Below are positions 1 through 9,028 of a DNA stretch of 64,000 nucleotides, piece by piece. Origin of the DNA: Elusimicrobiaceae bacterium. Its GTDB lineage: Bacteria > Elusimicrobiota > Elusimicrobia > Elusimicrobiales > Elusimicrobiaceae. The DNA lies in assembly GCA_016282685.1 (NCBI GenBank), contig JAEELM010000008.1, positions 1-64,000 of the forward strand. The letters are read 5' to 3'. Both the position numbers and the translations under genes were made by a program. Position 1 is the stretch's first letter. Each line of letters begins with the position of its first letter. Below the pieces are notes generated by a model. The model made no database searches. It was not told the DNA's origin and was given only the letters and a program-made list of their open reading frames with translations.

Positions 1-1
1 C

Positions 2-83
2 GCGCGGATGGCGGAATTGGTATACGCGTGCGTTTGAGGGGCGCATGCCTTACGGCTTGAGGGTTCGAGTCCCTCTCCGCGCA
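2..83 (+). tRNA. tRNA-Leu (anticodon GAG)
   Basis: Class II tRNA with a long variable arm. The 7-bp acceptor stem pairs 2-8 with 76-82. The T arm is 59-75 with loop TTCGAGT. The anticodon stem is 29-33/41-45 around a loop with GAG at 36-38, which reads CUC/CUU leucine codons. Discriminator A is at 83 and CCA is not encoded. The 5' end lies one base inside the window, so its promoter is not visible. Confidence 0.95.
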
Positions 84-90
84 ATATTTA

Positions 91-119
91 AAACCGGGTG
101 TATACCCGGTTTTGTTTTC
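91..119 (+). terminator. Terminator after tRNA-Leu
   Basis: A perfect 9-bp stem (91-99 with 104-112) with a 4-nt loop is followed by a T-rich tail. It ends the tRNA transcript. Confidence 0.8.
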
Positions 120-228
120 ATACTCAGGAATTTCCTATGATAAATTATGAAAAATTTATATTAGCCCGCCAGGAAGGTCACACACAATCCGTAAAACATA
201 AGGATTCTCTATCCCTACTAAAACATCT

Positions 229-1113
229 ATGACTTATTCTCCACTTACAGCTGCTTGGATTTGTTGGGTTATTGTGGGCTTATCGCCTGTCATGGGCAAG
301 TATGCCGTAGGTGTAATTAGTCCTGTCTTACTGGTATTTTTGGGAACTCTTTTAGGAGTTCTTTACTTCGCTCCTTGGATAACAAAAAACAAAGAATGGA
401 AAACTCTTTTCGCACAAAAAACTTGTTGGAAATTTCTGTTTATTGGCACTTTTGGCACAGCACTCCCTTTCACCATCTCTCTTATTGCTTTGCATTACAC
501 AACACCCGGAAATGCCGCCATTTTACAACAAAGTGAATTATTTTACTCCTTGTTGTTTGCCATTCTGTTTTTAAGAGAAATCCCCAGTAAATCTCAATTG
601 GCAGGCAGTGCACTTATAGTATTGGGCGTGTTGATTATTCTAATAAAAGAACAATATACCCCGCGTTGGACGGGAGATTTGCTAATTGTAGGAAGCACCT
701 GGATGCTACAAGCCGGATCTACTATTGCCAAAAGGCTCCCCAAATCGCTGGATTACAGAGTCATTGGTATGGCTCGCAATTTATTTGCATTGCCAGCCTT
801 AATAGTAATTTTAATCGTGATGTATGCATTGAATGAGAGTTTTGTATTCCAATCTACCGTTACAACATGGACCGTGCTGGGGTACACGGGGATTTTAAAA
901 TACGGTTTGGCCATGGTAGTTTGGTACAAAGCCATCCGTGCACTAGACCTCAGTAAAGTAACTGCAATTTATTTATCTTATCCTATATTATCTTTTCTTA
1001 TTTCAACTGCGTTAGGTTTTGAAACTCCTACCTGGCACCAATTAGTAGGCTTGGCCGTTACTTGTATGGGTGCTTATTGGGTCAGTTTAACCGTACAAAA
1101 AGAAGGGCACTAA
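229..1113 (+). CDS. EamA/DMT-family inner-membrane transporter
   Basis: 294-aa, very hydrophobic protein with about ten predicted membrane segments in two five-helix halves, the usual size and layout of EamA (drug/metabolite transporter) proteins. The Pro-rich segment 'FGTALPF' near residue 80 and the 'A..L..T.P...A.L' region near 95-105 are typical of the family. Such proteins export small metabolites across the inner membrane; the substrate cannot be read from sequence. A close paralogue follows at once. There is no clear Shine-Dalgarno site before the ATG. A weak TACTAA box 7 nt upstream would allow a leaderless start. Confidence 0.85.
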   Translation: MTYSPLTAAWICWVIVGLSPVMGKYAVGVISPVLLVFLGTLLGVLYFAPWITKNKEWKTLFAQKTCWKFLFIGTFGTALPFTISLIALHYTTPGNAAILQQSELFYSLLFAILFLREIPSKSQLAGSALIVLGVLIILIKEQYTPRWTGDLLIVGSTWMLQAGSTIAKRLPKSLDYRVIGMARNLFALPALIVILIVMYALNESFVFQSTVTTWTVLGYTGILKYGLAMVVWYKAIRALDLSKVTAIYLSYPILSFLISTALGFETPTWHQLVGLAVTCMGAYWVSLTVQKEGH

Positions 1114-1151
1114 CGCGTTCTAAAATTTTTCCATTCTCATTTTTAATAAAG

Positions 1152-1157
1152 TACAAT
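1152..1157 (+). promoter_or_regulatory. -10 box of a possible leaderless promoter
   Basis: TACAAT lies 6 nt before the ATG at 1164. Transcription from it would start at or next to the start codon. No clear -35 box is seen. Confidence 0.45.
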
Positions 1158-1163
1158 ATAAGT

Positions 1164-2057
1164 ATGTTTAAAATTGCACCCGTTTATGCTATTTGGTTGG
1201 CATGGTTAGCGACATCTGTCAATGTAGTCATATCAAAATTGGCAGTTCCCTATGCAACCGCTGCTTTGTTTTTGTTTGGCACATGTGCACTGGCAGCGTT
1301 GTGTTTTCGTATCTATTTTGGAAACTCGGGTGAGTGGCAAAAACTATTTCGCAAAGATGTATGGCCAAAAGCCCTGGGCATGGGAACCTTTGGCACAGCC
1401 TTGCCCATGACGCTTTTTATGATTGCTCTCAAATACACTACTCCCGTCAATTCTGCCATTGCCAACCAGGTAGAGATGATTTATTCTCTCATCTTGGCAG
1501 CTATTATTTTAAAAGAACGGCCCACCCTCAAACAAATTGGCGGCTCTGCCTTAATTTTATTGGGAGTGGTCATGATTTTATTAGAAGGGGGGACTTCTCT
1601 ACAGGCAAAAGGAGATTTAATTGTAGTGGGGTACGTGTGGATGTACCAAGTCAGTCATATTTTTGCTAAAAAATTGCCGGCGGACCTAGCCCCGCAAACC
1701 ATTTCCGCTGCTCGTGCTTTTTACGCATTGCCCGCCCTGGGAATTTTAGTACTTTGTTGGCCTCTGATTGATGGCCCTTTACAGGTCAATCTACACGCTG
1801 CCCCTCTCTGGATTATTTTGGTAGCCAGCGCATTCATTAACTATTTTCTCGGAAATTCTTATTGGTATCAAGCTATTCGGAATATGGATTTAAGCAAAGC
1901 TACCGCCATTATCTTATCATATCCGGTAATGACATATGTTTTATCTGTGGCATGCGGGCAAGACCATGTAACAATTTATAAAATTATCGGTATGGTGCTA
2001 GCTGTCGGCGGCGCTTATGTTGTCACAGGAATTGTAAAAAGAGGAGAAGCAAAATGA
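1164..2057 (+). CDS. EamA/DMT-family inner-membrane transporter (paralogue)
   Basis: 297-aa protein with about ten hydrophobic helices. It shares blocks with the preceding gene, such as 'GTFGTALP', 'ALKYTTP' and the C-terminal 'SY.P........G', so the two are tandem duplicates. The reading frame is open upstream to 1062, inside the previous gene, but ATG 1164 is preferred because it is preceded by a -10-like TACAAT and gives a normal first helix. The end overlaps the next gene by 4 bp (ATGA), which implies translational coupling. Substrate unknown; an exporter of amino acids or related metabolites is possible. Confidence 0.85.
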   Translation: MFKIAPVYAIWLAWLATSVNVVISKLAVPYATAALFLFGTCALAALCFRIYFGNSGEWQKLFRKDVWPKALGMGTFGTALPMTLFMIALKYTTPVNSAIANQVEMIYSLILAAIILKERPTLKQIGGSALILLGVVMILLEGGTSLQAKGDLIVVGYVWMYQVSHIFAKKLPADLAPQTISAARAFYALPALGILVLCWPLIDGPLQVNLHAAPLWIILVASAFINYFLGNSYWYQAIRNMDLSKATAIILSYPVMTYVLSVACGQDHVTIYKIIGMVLAVGGAYVVTGIVKRGEAK

Positions 2058-2902
2058 AGAAACTCGTTTTATTCGATTTAGACGGAACCCTTGTAAATGC
2101 TGCAGGAGCAGGACGTACCGCTCTTTGCAAAGCAATGAAAGAACTTTATGGCAAACAACCACACTTTGAACATACTCTTATTTCCGGAAGAACAGATTTG
2201 GACAATTTTTCGCTGGTATACCAATTGCTTAAAAAGAAGAAACCTACTTCCGCTGAAATAAAGAAAATAAAAACCAAATACTTGGAACTGTTACCTACAG
2301 AAGTACACAGTGTGGTTCGTTGTAAAAAATATGATATTATTCCTGGAGTAAAAAAATTTTTAGATTTACTTCAAAAAAATAAAGAGTTTGTGTTAGGATT
2401 GGGCACTGGCAATCTAAAGGAAGGCGCCCAAATCAAGCTGGCTCCCAGTAAATTAAACTCCTACTTCTCTGTGGGGGGATACGGTGAAGACGGAAATAGC
2501 CGTGAAGAAATGTTAAAGGCCGCCGTGAAACGAGCTAACAAACAATTCAAAACGTGCTTTTCTGCCGACCAGATATACGTCATAGGGGACACTCACCGTG
2601 ACATCTGTGCAGCTAAAAACTGTGGTTTTCACAGTGCCGTACTTACTAACGGCTTTGGAGAAGCACAGAAGATCCAACGGGCAGCCGCGGAATTGGAAAT
2701 AAAAGATTTTAAAGATATTGGCACATTATCTGTATGGCTGGGAATCAAAGAAGATCCCAAAGGTGTAAAAAGAGGAAATTATATTATGCCTGCCAGTGCA
2801 ATAGAACATGTGTTTTTCAGCCGGACTGGAATTGATGAAGACCGTTTAAAAATGTTACGAATCAAAAAATATTCAGATTTGGAATCAGGAAAAATCATGT
2901 AG
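2054..2902 (+). CDS. HAD-superfamily hydrolase, phosphoglycolate phosphatase-like
   Basis: 282-aa cytoplasmic HAD phosphatase. Motif I 'FDLDGTLV' is at the N-terminus (D8 nucleophile, D10 acid), followed by an alpha-helical cap. Motif II is 'LGLGTGN' near residue 116, a motif III lysine lies downstream, and motif IV is 'GDTHRDICAA' near residue 178. This resembles Gph/YhcW-type phosphatases. About 50 C-terminal residues extend beyond the core fold and match nothing I recognise. It overlaps the transporter upstream by 4 bp and is 12 nt from the next gene, so it sits inside one operon. Substrate unknown. Confidence 0.85.
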   Translation: MKKLVLFDLDGTLVNAAGAGRTALCKAMKELYGKQPHFEHTLISGRTDLDNFSLVYQLLKKKKPTSAEIKKIKTKYLELLPTEVHSVVRCKKYDIIPGVKKFLDLLQKNKEFVLGLGTGNLKEGAQIKLAPSKLNSYFSVGGYGEDGNSREEMLKAAVKRANKQFKTCFSADQIYVIGDTHRDICAAKNCGFHSAVLTNGFGEAQKIQRAAAELEIKDFKDIGTLSVWLGIKEDPKGVKRGNYIMPASAIEHVFFSRTGIDEDRLKMLRIKKYSDLESGKIM

Positions 2903-2914
2903 GAGCCCAAAAAT

Positions 2915-3493
2915 ATGGAATGGTACCCAGCTGCTAAATATTTTACGAACGCACTTTCCTCTACCGACCCCACTCCGGGAGGGGGGGCCGCTGCCGCCAT
3001 GGCAGGGACCATGGGGTGCGCATTGGCAATCATGGCAGCAGGTACAACTTTAAAACGCAAGACAACCTCTATTCAAAACCGTCAATTGCTAGAAAATAGT
3101 TTAAAAAATCTACAAACATTTAAATTACAACTAGAATCTTTGATACAAGAAGATGCCAAGGCGTATGACGCATATCTCACCGCAAAAAAAATGGAAGCAA
3201 ATGATGAAACCCGGTCTGTAGCCATAGAAAAATCTCTATGGGCAGCGGCCCAGGTACCGGCTGATACTGCCACAACAGCCGTGCATTGTTTACAAGAAAT
3301 TGATAAGATGAAAGAAGCAGTTGCCCCTGTCATACAATCAGATGTATTGTGTGCCAGGCATTTACTTAAAAGTGCAATTGCTTGTGCAATTGAAAATATA
3401 AAGGCAAATAAAGCCTATATTACCAATAAGGGACATTTGTTAGCATTAGAAAAGCAACTTGTTTTGTTAAATTCACAAGAAAATTATGGTTAA
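2915..3493 (+). CDS. Cyclodeaminase/cyclohydrolase-family protein (FTCD_C-like)
   Basis: 192-aa, mostly helical protein of the formiminotetrahydrofolate cyclodeaminase family (FTCD_C). The signature 'TPGGGAAAAMAG' lies at residues 18-29 and forms the folate-binding glycine-rich turn. Members convert 5-formimino-THF to methenyl-THF plus ammonia or act as methenyl-THF cyclohydrolases. No formiminotransferase partner is seen here, so the exact reaction is open. A Shine-Dalgarno AGGAG is suitably placed before the ATG. The 3' end overlaps the next gene by 8 bp. Confidence 0.8.
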   Translation: MEWYPAAKYFTNALSSTDPTPGGGAAAAMAGTMGCALAIMAAGTTLKRKTTSIQNRQLLENSLKNLQTFKLQLESLIQEDAKAYDAYLTAKKMEANDETRSVAIEKSLWAAAQVPADTATTAVHCLQEIDKMKEAVAPVIQSDVLCARHLLKSAIACAIENIKANKAYITNKGHLLALEKQLVLLNSQENYG

Positions 3494-5036
3494 ACAAAAA
3501 GATTCTCAAGTGAACTTATCTAATTTACTTCATACCATGCTCCCCGGCATTGAGGATAGTTATGCACGCAAATTAATACGTTCTTGTGAAAGCAAAAAAT
3601 CCATTCCCCAATTAAAAAAAGACATATCTTCTATTCAAACCAAATTAGGGGCTTTTTCCAAGGGGACCGGAACTATTACAGCCAAAGTCTTATTGGATGA
3701 AATTACGCTTTCCGCTGCTGCACGCCAATTGCGAATTCATAAAAATTTAAATACTATTTCCGAATTGGGACAAGTACTTGGTTTGTCTTCGTACGCTGTA
3801 AAACAACTTTCCAGAGTATACGGTTCTTTTTCTTCTCATTTATATTTTGATACAGAATTAGAGCAAAGTCTTCAAAAAACAGAAAATCAAAATTTACACC
3901 CGTATCAAAAAGCTCAGCAAGCAGTACATGTTCTGTTAGATAAAGCAGAAACGCAGGTCTCCAGTTGTCAAGAAATCATTTACAATAATAAGAAATCTAT
4001 TTTAAAAACCGCTGACAAATTCCATCTTTCTTTTAAAATCACCTCGGAATTAATTCGTCTTTATACTCAACCGGCTGCTGTTGATTTTCAAACCGAATTT
4101 GACAAGCATTTTCAATCTCTTGAAAAAAGTCTTTCCGCCCATTTACGGGCTTCCTTAGCTGCACGTATTATGCTTTGTGAAATTACACCTAAAGATGCGC
4201 AAGCTATTGCTCAACTTCAGCGGCTTCTCAACCGAGATATCATGGAAGAAGATTTGTTAACGATTTCTTATCGTTATTTGCGTAAAAAATCACCCCAGGA
4301 CATATCAACTGCTTTCGAGACTGTCCTTCGGAAACTGCCTTACTTGAATGACCCTAATGAGAATCTCGGATTGGCAGTGAAAGTTTTACTGGAAGGAACC
4401 CAAACCGGCCTACAACGAGCTTGTGAAACTGCTTCTTTGCGAAGAGAACAAGAAATACTTCGTGCAGCTTTATCCAAAAACACCCTTTTCCAAGGATATG
4501 AAGCGGCTTTATCACAAAAATTCGGAGGAAAAAAAGATTTTGCACAATTAGAAGAAGAAGTACAAACTTTGTTGCATGATCTTCCCTATTGCCAAACTCC
4601 GGCTGATAACAAAGAACTGGCTTGTAAAATTTTACTAGGATCGCTATCTCTCAAAGAGGCCGCCCAACAAGCTGCTTATGTAAGAGATGTAAAAGCATCC
4701 TCCCTAACGCAAGGCCTATCCCCAGAATTAATAAAAAATTATACGGGAGAAAAATCCGCCACCAATTTAATCCATTTTTTCAAAACCGCCTTAACTCCTT
4801 ACACATTTTGGCGAACAGATAAGGAAAAACATTTATTTGCATTAAATACTTTAGTAGGAGAATTAAACGGCAATTATAATAGCCGCGTTTCTCAATTTGT
4901 TCTAAATATGTTGGAAAAAGGAGCTTCTACGGAAAGTATGTCCAGTTTGCTGCAAAACTTGCAAAAAACTCACAAAACGCCGAAGGAAGTTGAACAGTTG
5001 TTAAGCCGTTATCAGCAAAAAGAGGGAAGACCATAG
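3486..5036 (+). CDS. Uncharacterised alpha-helical repeat protein
   Basis: 516-aa soluble protein with no signal peptide and no motif I recognise. It appears to be built of about six degenerate helical repeats of roughly 70-85 residues, starting near residues 26, 112, 193, 264, 346 and 419. Each has a Tyr/Phe-anchored helix, an acidic amphipathic helix, then an 'LA.K.LL....s...A' helix; the best pair is 'NLGLAVKVLLEG' (about 293-304) and 'KELACKILLGS' (about 376-386). The start overlaps the cyclodeaminase end, so it is co-translated with it. A scaffold or protein-interaction role is inferred from architecture only. Confidence 0.6.
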   Translation: MVKQKDSQVNLSNLLHTMLPGIEDSYARKLIRSCESKKSIPQLKKDISSIQTKLGAFSKGTGTITAKVLLDEITLSAAARQLRIHKNLNTISELGQVLGLSSYAVKQLSRVYGSFSSHLYFDTELEQSLQKTENQNLHPYQKAQQAVHVLLDKAETQVSSCQEIIYNNKKSILKTADKFHLSFKITSELIRLYTQPAAVDFQTEFDKHFQSLEKSLSAHLRASLAARIMLCEITPKDAQAIAQLQRLLNRDIMEEDLLTISYRYLRKKSPQDISTAFETVLRKLPYLNDPNENLGLAVKVLLEGTQTGLQRACETASLRREQEILRAALSKNTLFQGYEAALSQKFGGKKDFAQLEEEVQTLLHDLPYCQTPADNKELACKILLGSLSLKEAAQQAAYVRDVKASSLTQGLSPELIKNYTGEKSATNLIHFFKTALTPYTFWRTDKEKHLFALNTLVGELNGNYNSRVSQFVLNMLEKGASTESMSSLLQNLQKTHKTPKEVEQLLSRYQQKEGRP

Positions 5037-5115
5037 TTTTAAAAAAAACTATTAAATTTAATAATAATTTGCTATCCTGTTTACGTATAGCAGATTTATT
5101 CAAGGGTGAAAGAAT

Positions 5116-7614
5116 ATGAAATATTGGGTTTATATTAATGACAAGGTAGATGGGCCATACGACGGTGAAAAACTGGTAACGCTACAAGGCTTTACCCCAG
5201 ACACGCTTCTTTGTTCGGAAGAGGATGCCTCTAGTGGCAAGCAATCTTGGGCCAAAGCTTCCACCATTTTTGATTTTGAACCAACGGAAGATGCCTCAGC
5301 AGCGGCAGCTACTCTAGATAACGCTTCTGTAAATTCATTGTTGGAAAAATTAACAACACTTACAGCGGAAATGAGTACCTTGCAACAAAAGCTTGATACC
5401 ATGGAAAGCAATATGGAATCTCGCTTGCAGAAAGCATTGGAGGATCAACGTATCCAATTGGAATCTGCCTTCCGTTCCCGTAACCAGTCCCCAGAACCTA
5501 CACCCGAAACAACTCCTGCCATTTCTGAATCGGCAGACACCCAACTACCCACCCAAGAAAAAGATGGTTCTGCTGAGCCCAGCTCTGCGGCTGAACAAAT
5601 CCTACCGACAGACGAACAAATTTCATCGACAAAAGCCTCTGCCGAGGAAGAATTAGTAATTCGCTCTGCACTGGATTCTTTGTACAATTCTCAATTAGTA
5701 AGTCAAGAAGAAGAAAAACAAGATGCCAATGAAGATACGTTCCAAGATTTGTTAACACCCAAACAAGCAGAAGATTTAGCTGCTCAAGTTGAGAAAATAC
5801 CTTCACAGGAAATTCCTGAACAACTCAAAGCAGACTTATTGGATGAATTAGCAATCGGCACTCCCAAAGAAGAAAGTGTTTTAGATCAAATTATTAAAGA
5901 AAAACAAGAAGAATCTAACGAAATCAAGGAAGATGAGTCCAAAGAAGCTGAACCCGCCGTTCAAGAAACTGAAACAGTGGAAGTGGCTCAGGACAATCAA
6001 GATAAACCGGAAAATGAACAAGGCGGAAGCTCCGTTGCTGCTATTGCGGCGGCAGGGGTAGCCGCTGCCGGTGTTGGTTTAGAAGCAGCCATGGCCGCTT
6101 CTGGCGAAGAAGAACAGCCTGTAGCTGAAGCTGGACAAGAAGAAGATGATATAAAAATTGATTTTTCAGATATGCAAGAAGTCACAGACGAAACTCCGAT
6201 GGAAATAGCTCCAGATAAGGAAAATCCGTCGGAAGTAGAGCCTGTTTTACCGGCGGAACAAATGCCGGAAGATGTACCCCAAAGCGAGGATATGCAACCG
6301 CAGGCAGAGCCGGCTCAACTTCCGGAAGATATGCCTGCAGATGTAGTTCCTCTGGCTACTGAACAACCTGAGGGGGAAAACCCTACTATTGAAAATAATT
6401 TACCCGGACTCGATGAAAGCAATAATTTGTCTACAGAAGCACAACCTCCTGCTGACACTAACAATGAGGTAGATGATAATGAGACTTCTTTACAAGAATT
6501 AGTCCCCGGCGCAAAAGTTGTTTCCGACGAAGGCGTACTGATAACAGATCAAGATTTAAAAGATGCTTTCACGGAAAGAAAACCGGAAGAAGCTGTAGAT
6601 TTAGTAGCACCTTTTGGACAGGAAGAGGATCTGAAAGAAGGGGAAGAACCTTCTGAACAACAAAGTGCTGCAGAACCTACACCTGATTTTTCAAATCAAG
6701 CATTGGTGGAGACATCTTTTCAACAAACTCCTGCCAATGAACTTACTGAAATTGAATTAAAAGAAGGGGCCACTTATCTAATTTCAGACTTCGTACCGCC
6801 TGCCCAAGTAAACAACTGGAACAAACAGCAATCTCCTTTCTTGGCACCAAAAACAGAAGAAAAAAATGCGGGCATTCAAGACATGCTTTCTTCTTCCGCA
6901 AAAGAAGAAAGTAAAAAATCGGAAAACATGGATATTGCCAGCGCTTTACAGCAGCAGGCCAATACTACCAAACGCGGAGCTACTTTTGATATTAAAACTG
7001 TTCCGATGGTACAAGATCCCAGTCAGTCCGAACGTATACGTATTGACGGCTTGAATGATACCCTTAATACACAACACGATATTAAACCGGCAGAGCAAAA
7101 ATCTTCTGGCCTGACCAAGATGGTAATTAGTGTCTTATTTGGCATCTTGCTACTGATCGTATTGTATGTATTGTTGGCATTTATGAATTTATTACCCGCC
7201 TCTTTGAACATTCTATCGAAAGAGGAGGCAGCTCCTACTGCGGCCACACAACAACCCACTGCACAAATGGAAGAGATGTTACCGCAAGGGAATGAAGCTC
7301 CGTTATCTACAACGGATGCTATTTTGGAAGAGGTAAAGCAATATGCCTTGCCAAACGGTTACACCCTTCAGGCATTTATTGAAGCGAGACATCCCTCTAT
7401 TGCGCCGGATTTGATTAAATGGGATATTTCCAGCGCTGTAGAACCAGACAATTACTCTGTATTGGCAAAAGTTCCGCCGGAGACACCACAAAGTTTTAAG
7501 ATCTCCTATCGTTTCAATTATAATACCGTGACAAAAGCCTTGGATCCAACCATTTCTGATGCTAAGAATCTGTTGGAAGCTGCAAGAGGCTCTACTCTTC
7601 CTTCAGGATTATAA
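5116..7614 (+). CDS. Large acidic single-pass membrane protein with GYF_2-like N-terminus
   Basis: 832 aa. Residues 1-55 ('YWVYINDKVDGPYDGEKL...W') resemble a GYF_2 domain, a small protein-interaction module often tethered to bacterial membranes. Residues 70-115 are a probable coiled coil. Residues 120-640 are strongly Glu/Asp/Pro/Gln-rich and probably disordered, interrupted by an Ala-rich hydrophobic patch near 308-330. A clear membrane segment lies at about 668-692 and is followed by a 140-residue extracytoplasmic domain with no family I recognise. With no N-terminal signal, the long acidic part should be cytoplasmic. A Shine-Dalgarno-like GGGTGA precedes the ATG. It is probably its own unit, ended by the hairpin at 7633. 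Function unknown. Confidence 0.65.
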   Translation: MKYWVYINDKVDGPYDGEKLVTLQGFTPDTLLCSEEDASSGKQSWAKASTIFDFEPTEDASAAAATLDNASVNSLLEKLTTLTAEMSTLQQKLDTMESNMESRLQKALEDQRIQLESAFRSRNQSPEPTPETTPAISESADTQLPTQEKDGSAEPSSAAEQILPTDEQISSTKASAEEELVIRSALDSLYNSQLVSQEEEKQDANEDTFQDLLTPKQAEDLAAQVEKIPSQEIPEQLKADLLDELAIGTPKEESVLDQIIKEKQEESNEIKEDESKEAEPAVQETETVEVAQDNQDKPENEQGGSSVAAIAAAGVAAAGVGLEAAMAASGEEEQPVAEAGQEEDDIKIDFSDMQEVTDETPMEIAPDKENPSEVEPVLPAEQMPEDVPQSEDMQPQAEPAQLPEDMPADVVPLATEQPEGENPTIENNLPGLDESNNLSTEAQPPADTNNEVDDNETSLQELVPGAKVVSDEGVLITDQDLKDAFTERKPEEAVDLVAPFGQEEDLKEGEEPSEQQSAAEPTPDFSNQALVETSFQQTPANELTEIELKEGATYLISDFVPPAQVNNWNKQQSPFLAPKTEEKNAGIQDMLSSSAKEESKKSENMDIASALQQQANTTKRGATFDIKTVPMVQDPSQSERIRIDGLNDTLNTQHDIKPAEQKSSGLTKMVISVLFGILLLIVLYVLLAFMNLLPASLNILSKEEAAPTAATQQPTAQMEEMLPQGNEAPLSTTDAILEEVKQYALPNGYTLQAFIEARHPSIAPDLIKWDISSAVEPDNYSVLAKVPPETPQSFKISYRFNYNTVTKALDPTISDAKNLLEAARGSTLPSGL

Positions 7615-7632
7615 ACAATCTAATGAAATACA

Positions 7633-7666
7633 ATTCCCTGTCCAGCAATGGACAGGGAATCTTTTT
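7633..7666 (+). terminator. Rho-independent terminator
   Basis: An 11-bp perfect stem (7633-7643 with 7650-7660) with a 6-nt loop is followed by CTTTTTAT. It ends the GYF_2-like gene. Confidence 0.85.
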
Positions 7667-7680
7667 ATAGAGAAGAGAAA

Positions 7681-7720
7681 ATAAAAACTCCTCGGCACTT
7701 TATTACCGAGGAGTTTTATT
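7681..7720 (-). terminator. Terminator of pepT
   Basis: A 12-bp stem, 7684-7695 with 7706-7717, is flanked by A-runs and T-runs so it could act on both strands. It lies just downstream of the pepT stop codon. Confidence 0.8.
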
Positions 7721-7731
7721 CGGCACAGCTT

Positions 7732-8967
7732 CTATTTTACAGATCCTTTTGCAATACTTTCCAACACATGGAAAGCCTTTTCGGCCCAGTTCAAACTACA
7801 CCATTCATAAGGTCCATGGGGATTCTCATACCCTGCAAAGATATTGGGTGTAGGAAGGCCACGCAAAGACAACTGCGAGCCATCTGTCCCACCACGCGCT
7901 TGCGTCAATTTATAAGACACTTTATTTTCTTTTAAAGCTTCTTCTAACAACTGCATTGCCTGCGGTTTTTCGCGTAAGATCTCACGCATATTACGATATT
8001 GTTCTTTATAAATCACTTCAATTTTAGCTGCAGGATATTTTTTTCGTTTCTCTTCAACTAACGCTAAAAGATCTTTCTTAAATTGTTCAAATTTTTCCAA
8101 GTTGTGTTCCCGGACAATTCCTTGTACTTCGGCTTTTTCAAGTCCTCCTGTAATATCTTTGAACAAAATAAAACCATCTTCTCCATCTGTTGTTTCCGGC
8201 AATTTATCTTCCGGCCAAGAACAAATAATGTCCGCCGCAATACGAACGGGATTTGCCATAAATCCCTTTGCAGAACCGGGGTGGCAAGTTTTTCCGGTAA
8301 TTTTCAGCGTTACAGAATCGGCATTAAAATTACCACAATCAATATCTCCCAATGTAGCTCCATCCACGGTATAGGCAAAATCTGCTTTAAACCGTTCTAC
8401 ATCAAAATATCCGATTCCTGTGCCAGTCTCCTCATCAATCGTAAAAGCAAATTTGAGTGTCCCATGAAGAATTTCGGGATGTTGCAATAATTCCTCTGCC
8501 AATGTCATCAAAATCGACACTCCCAACTTGTCATCAGCTCCTAACAAAGTATTTCCATCTGCCGTTACAATATTATCTCCCACACATAATTTTAAATTAG
8601 GGGCTGTTTGAGGCGTTAAAACTATTTTTTTAGCTTCATTGATAACAATGGGACCTCCAACATAATTTTCATGCAATACAGCATGAATATCATGTCCATT
8701 ATAATCACTTACCGTATCCATGTGAGCAAAAAATCCAATAGTGGGGGCCTTTTTATCTGTATTAGCCGGTATTAATCCCGTTACAAATCCATATTCATCT
8801 ACTTCCACTTCACTCATACCAATTTTACGCATCTCAGAAGCAAGCTGATGGGCAAAGGAAATTTGACTATCAGTAGTGGGGACTACCTTGCTATCTGGGT
8901 CACTGGTGGTATCTACGGCCACATAGCGAGATAGACGTGTAAAAATTTTTTGCTGTAATTTATTCAT
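7732..8967 (-). CDS. pepT: Peptidase T (tripeptide aminopeptidase)
   Basis: 411 aa, the normal length for PepT, an M20-family cytoplasmic zinc peptidase that removes the N-terminal residue of tripeptides. Di-zinc ligands and catalytic residues are visible: H82 and D84 in 'AHMDTVSDYNG', D145 in 'LLGADDKLGV', E179/E180 in 'DEETGTG', D202 in 'VDGATLGDID', and a C-terminal His in 'NPHGPYEW'. A Shine-Dalgarno GGGAG and a -10 TATAAT (8993-8998 on this strand) precede the ATG. The promoter region is shared with the divergent lipoprotein gene. It fits a peptide- and amino-acid-fermenting organism. Confidence 0.95.
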   Translation of the reverse strand: MNKLQQKIFTRLSRYVAVDTTSDPDSKVVPTTDSQISFAHQLASEMRKIGMSEVEVDEYGFVTGLIPANTDKKAPTIGFFAHMDTVSDYNGHDIHAVLHENYVGGPIVINEAKKIVLTPQTAPNLKLCVGDNIVTADGNTLLGADDKLGVSILMTLAEELLQHPEILHGTLKFAFTIDEETGTGIGYFDVERFKADFAYTVDGATLGDIDCGNFNADSVTLKITGKTCHPGSAKGFMANPVRIAADIICSWPEDKLPETTDGEDGFILFKDITGGLEKAEVQGIVREHNLEKFEQFKKDLLALVEEKRKKYPAAKIEVIYKEQYRNMREILREKPQAMQLLEEALKENKVSYKLTQARGGTDGSQLSLRGLPTPNIFAGYENPHGPYEWCSLNWAEKAFHVLESIAKGSVK

Positions 8968-8989
8968 ATTTTCTCCCTAAATATCTATT

Positions 8990-9006
8990 TTTATTATACA
9001 ATTTAT
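8990..9006. promoter_or_regulatory. Divergent promoter region pepT / LEA-like gene
   Basis: TATAAT on the minus strand (8993-8998) serves pepT. TATACA/TACAAT-like boxes overlap it on the plus strand for the gene at 9029. The overlapping -10 elements would make the two promoters compete. Confidence 0.5.
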
Positions 9007-9028
9007 TGATACTACTCTTGGGGGTTTT

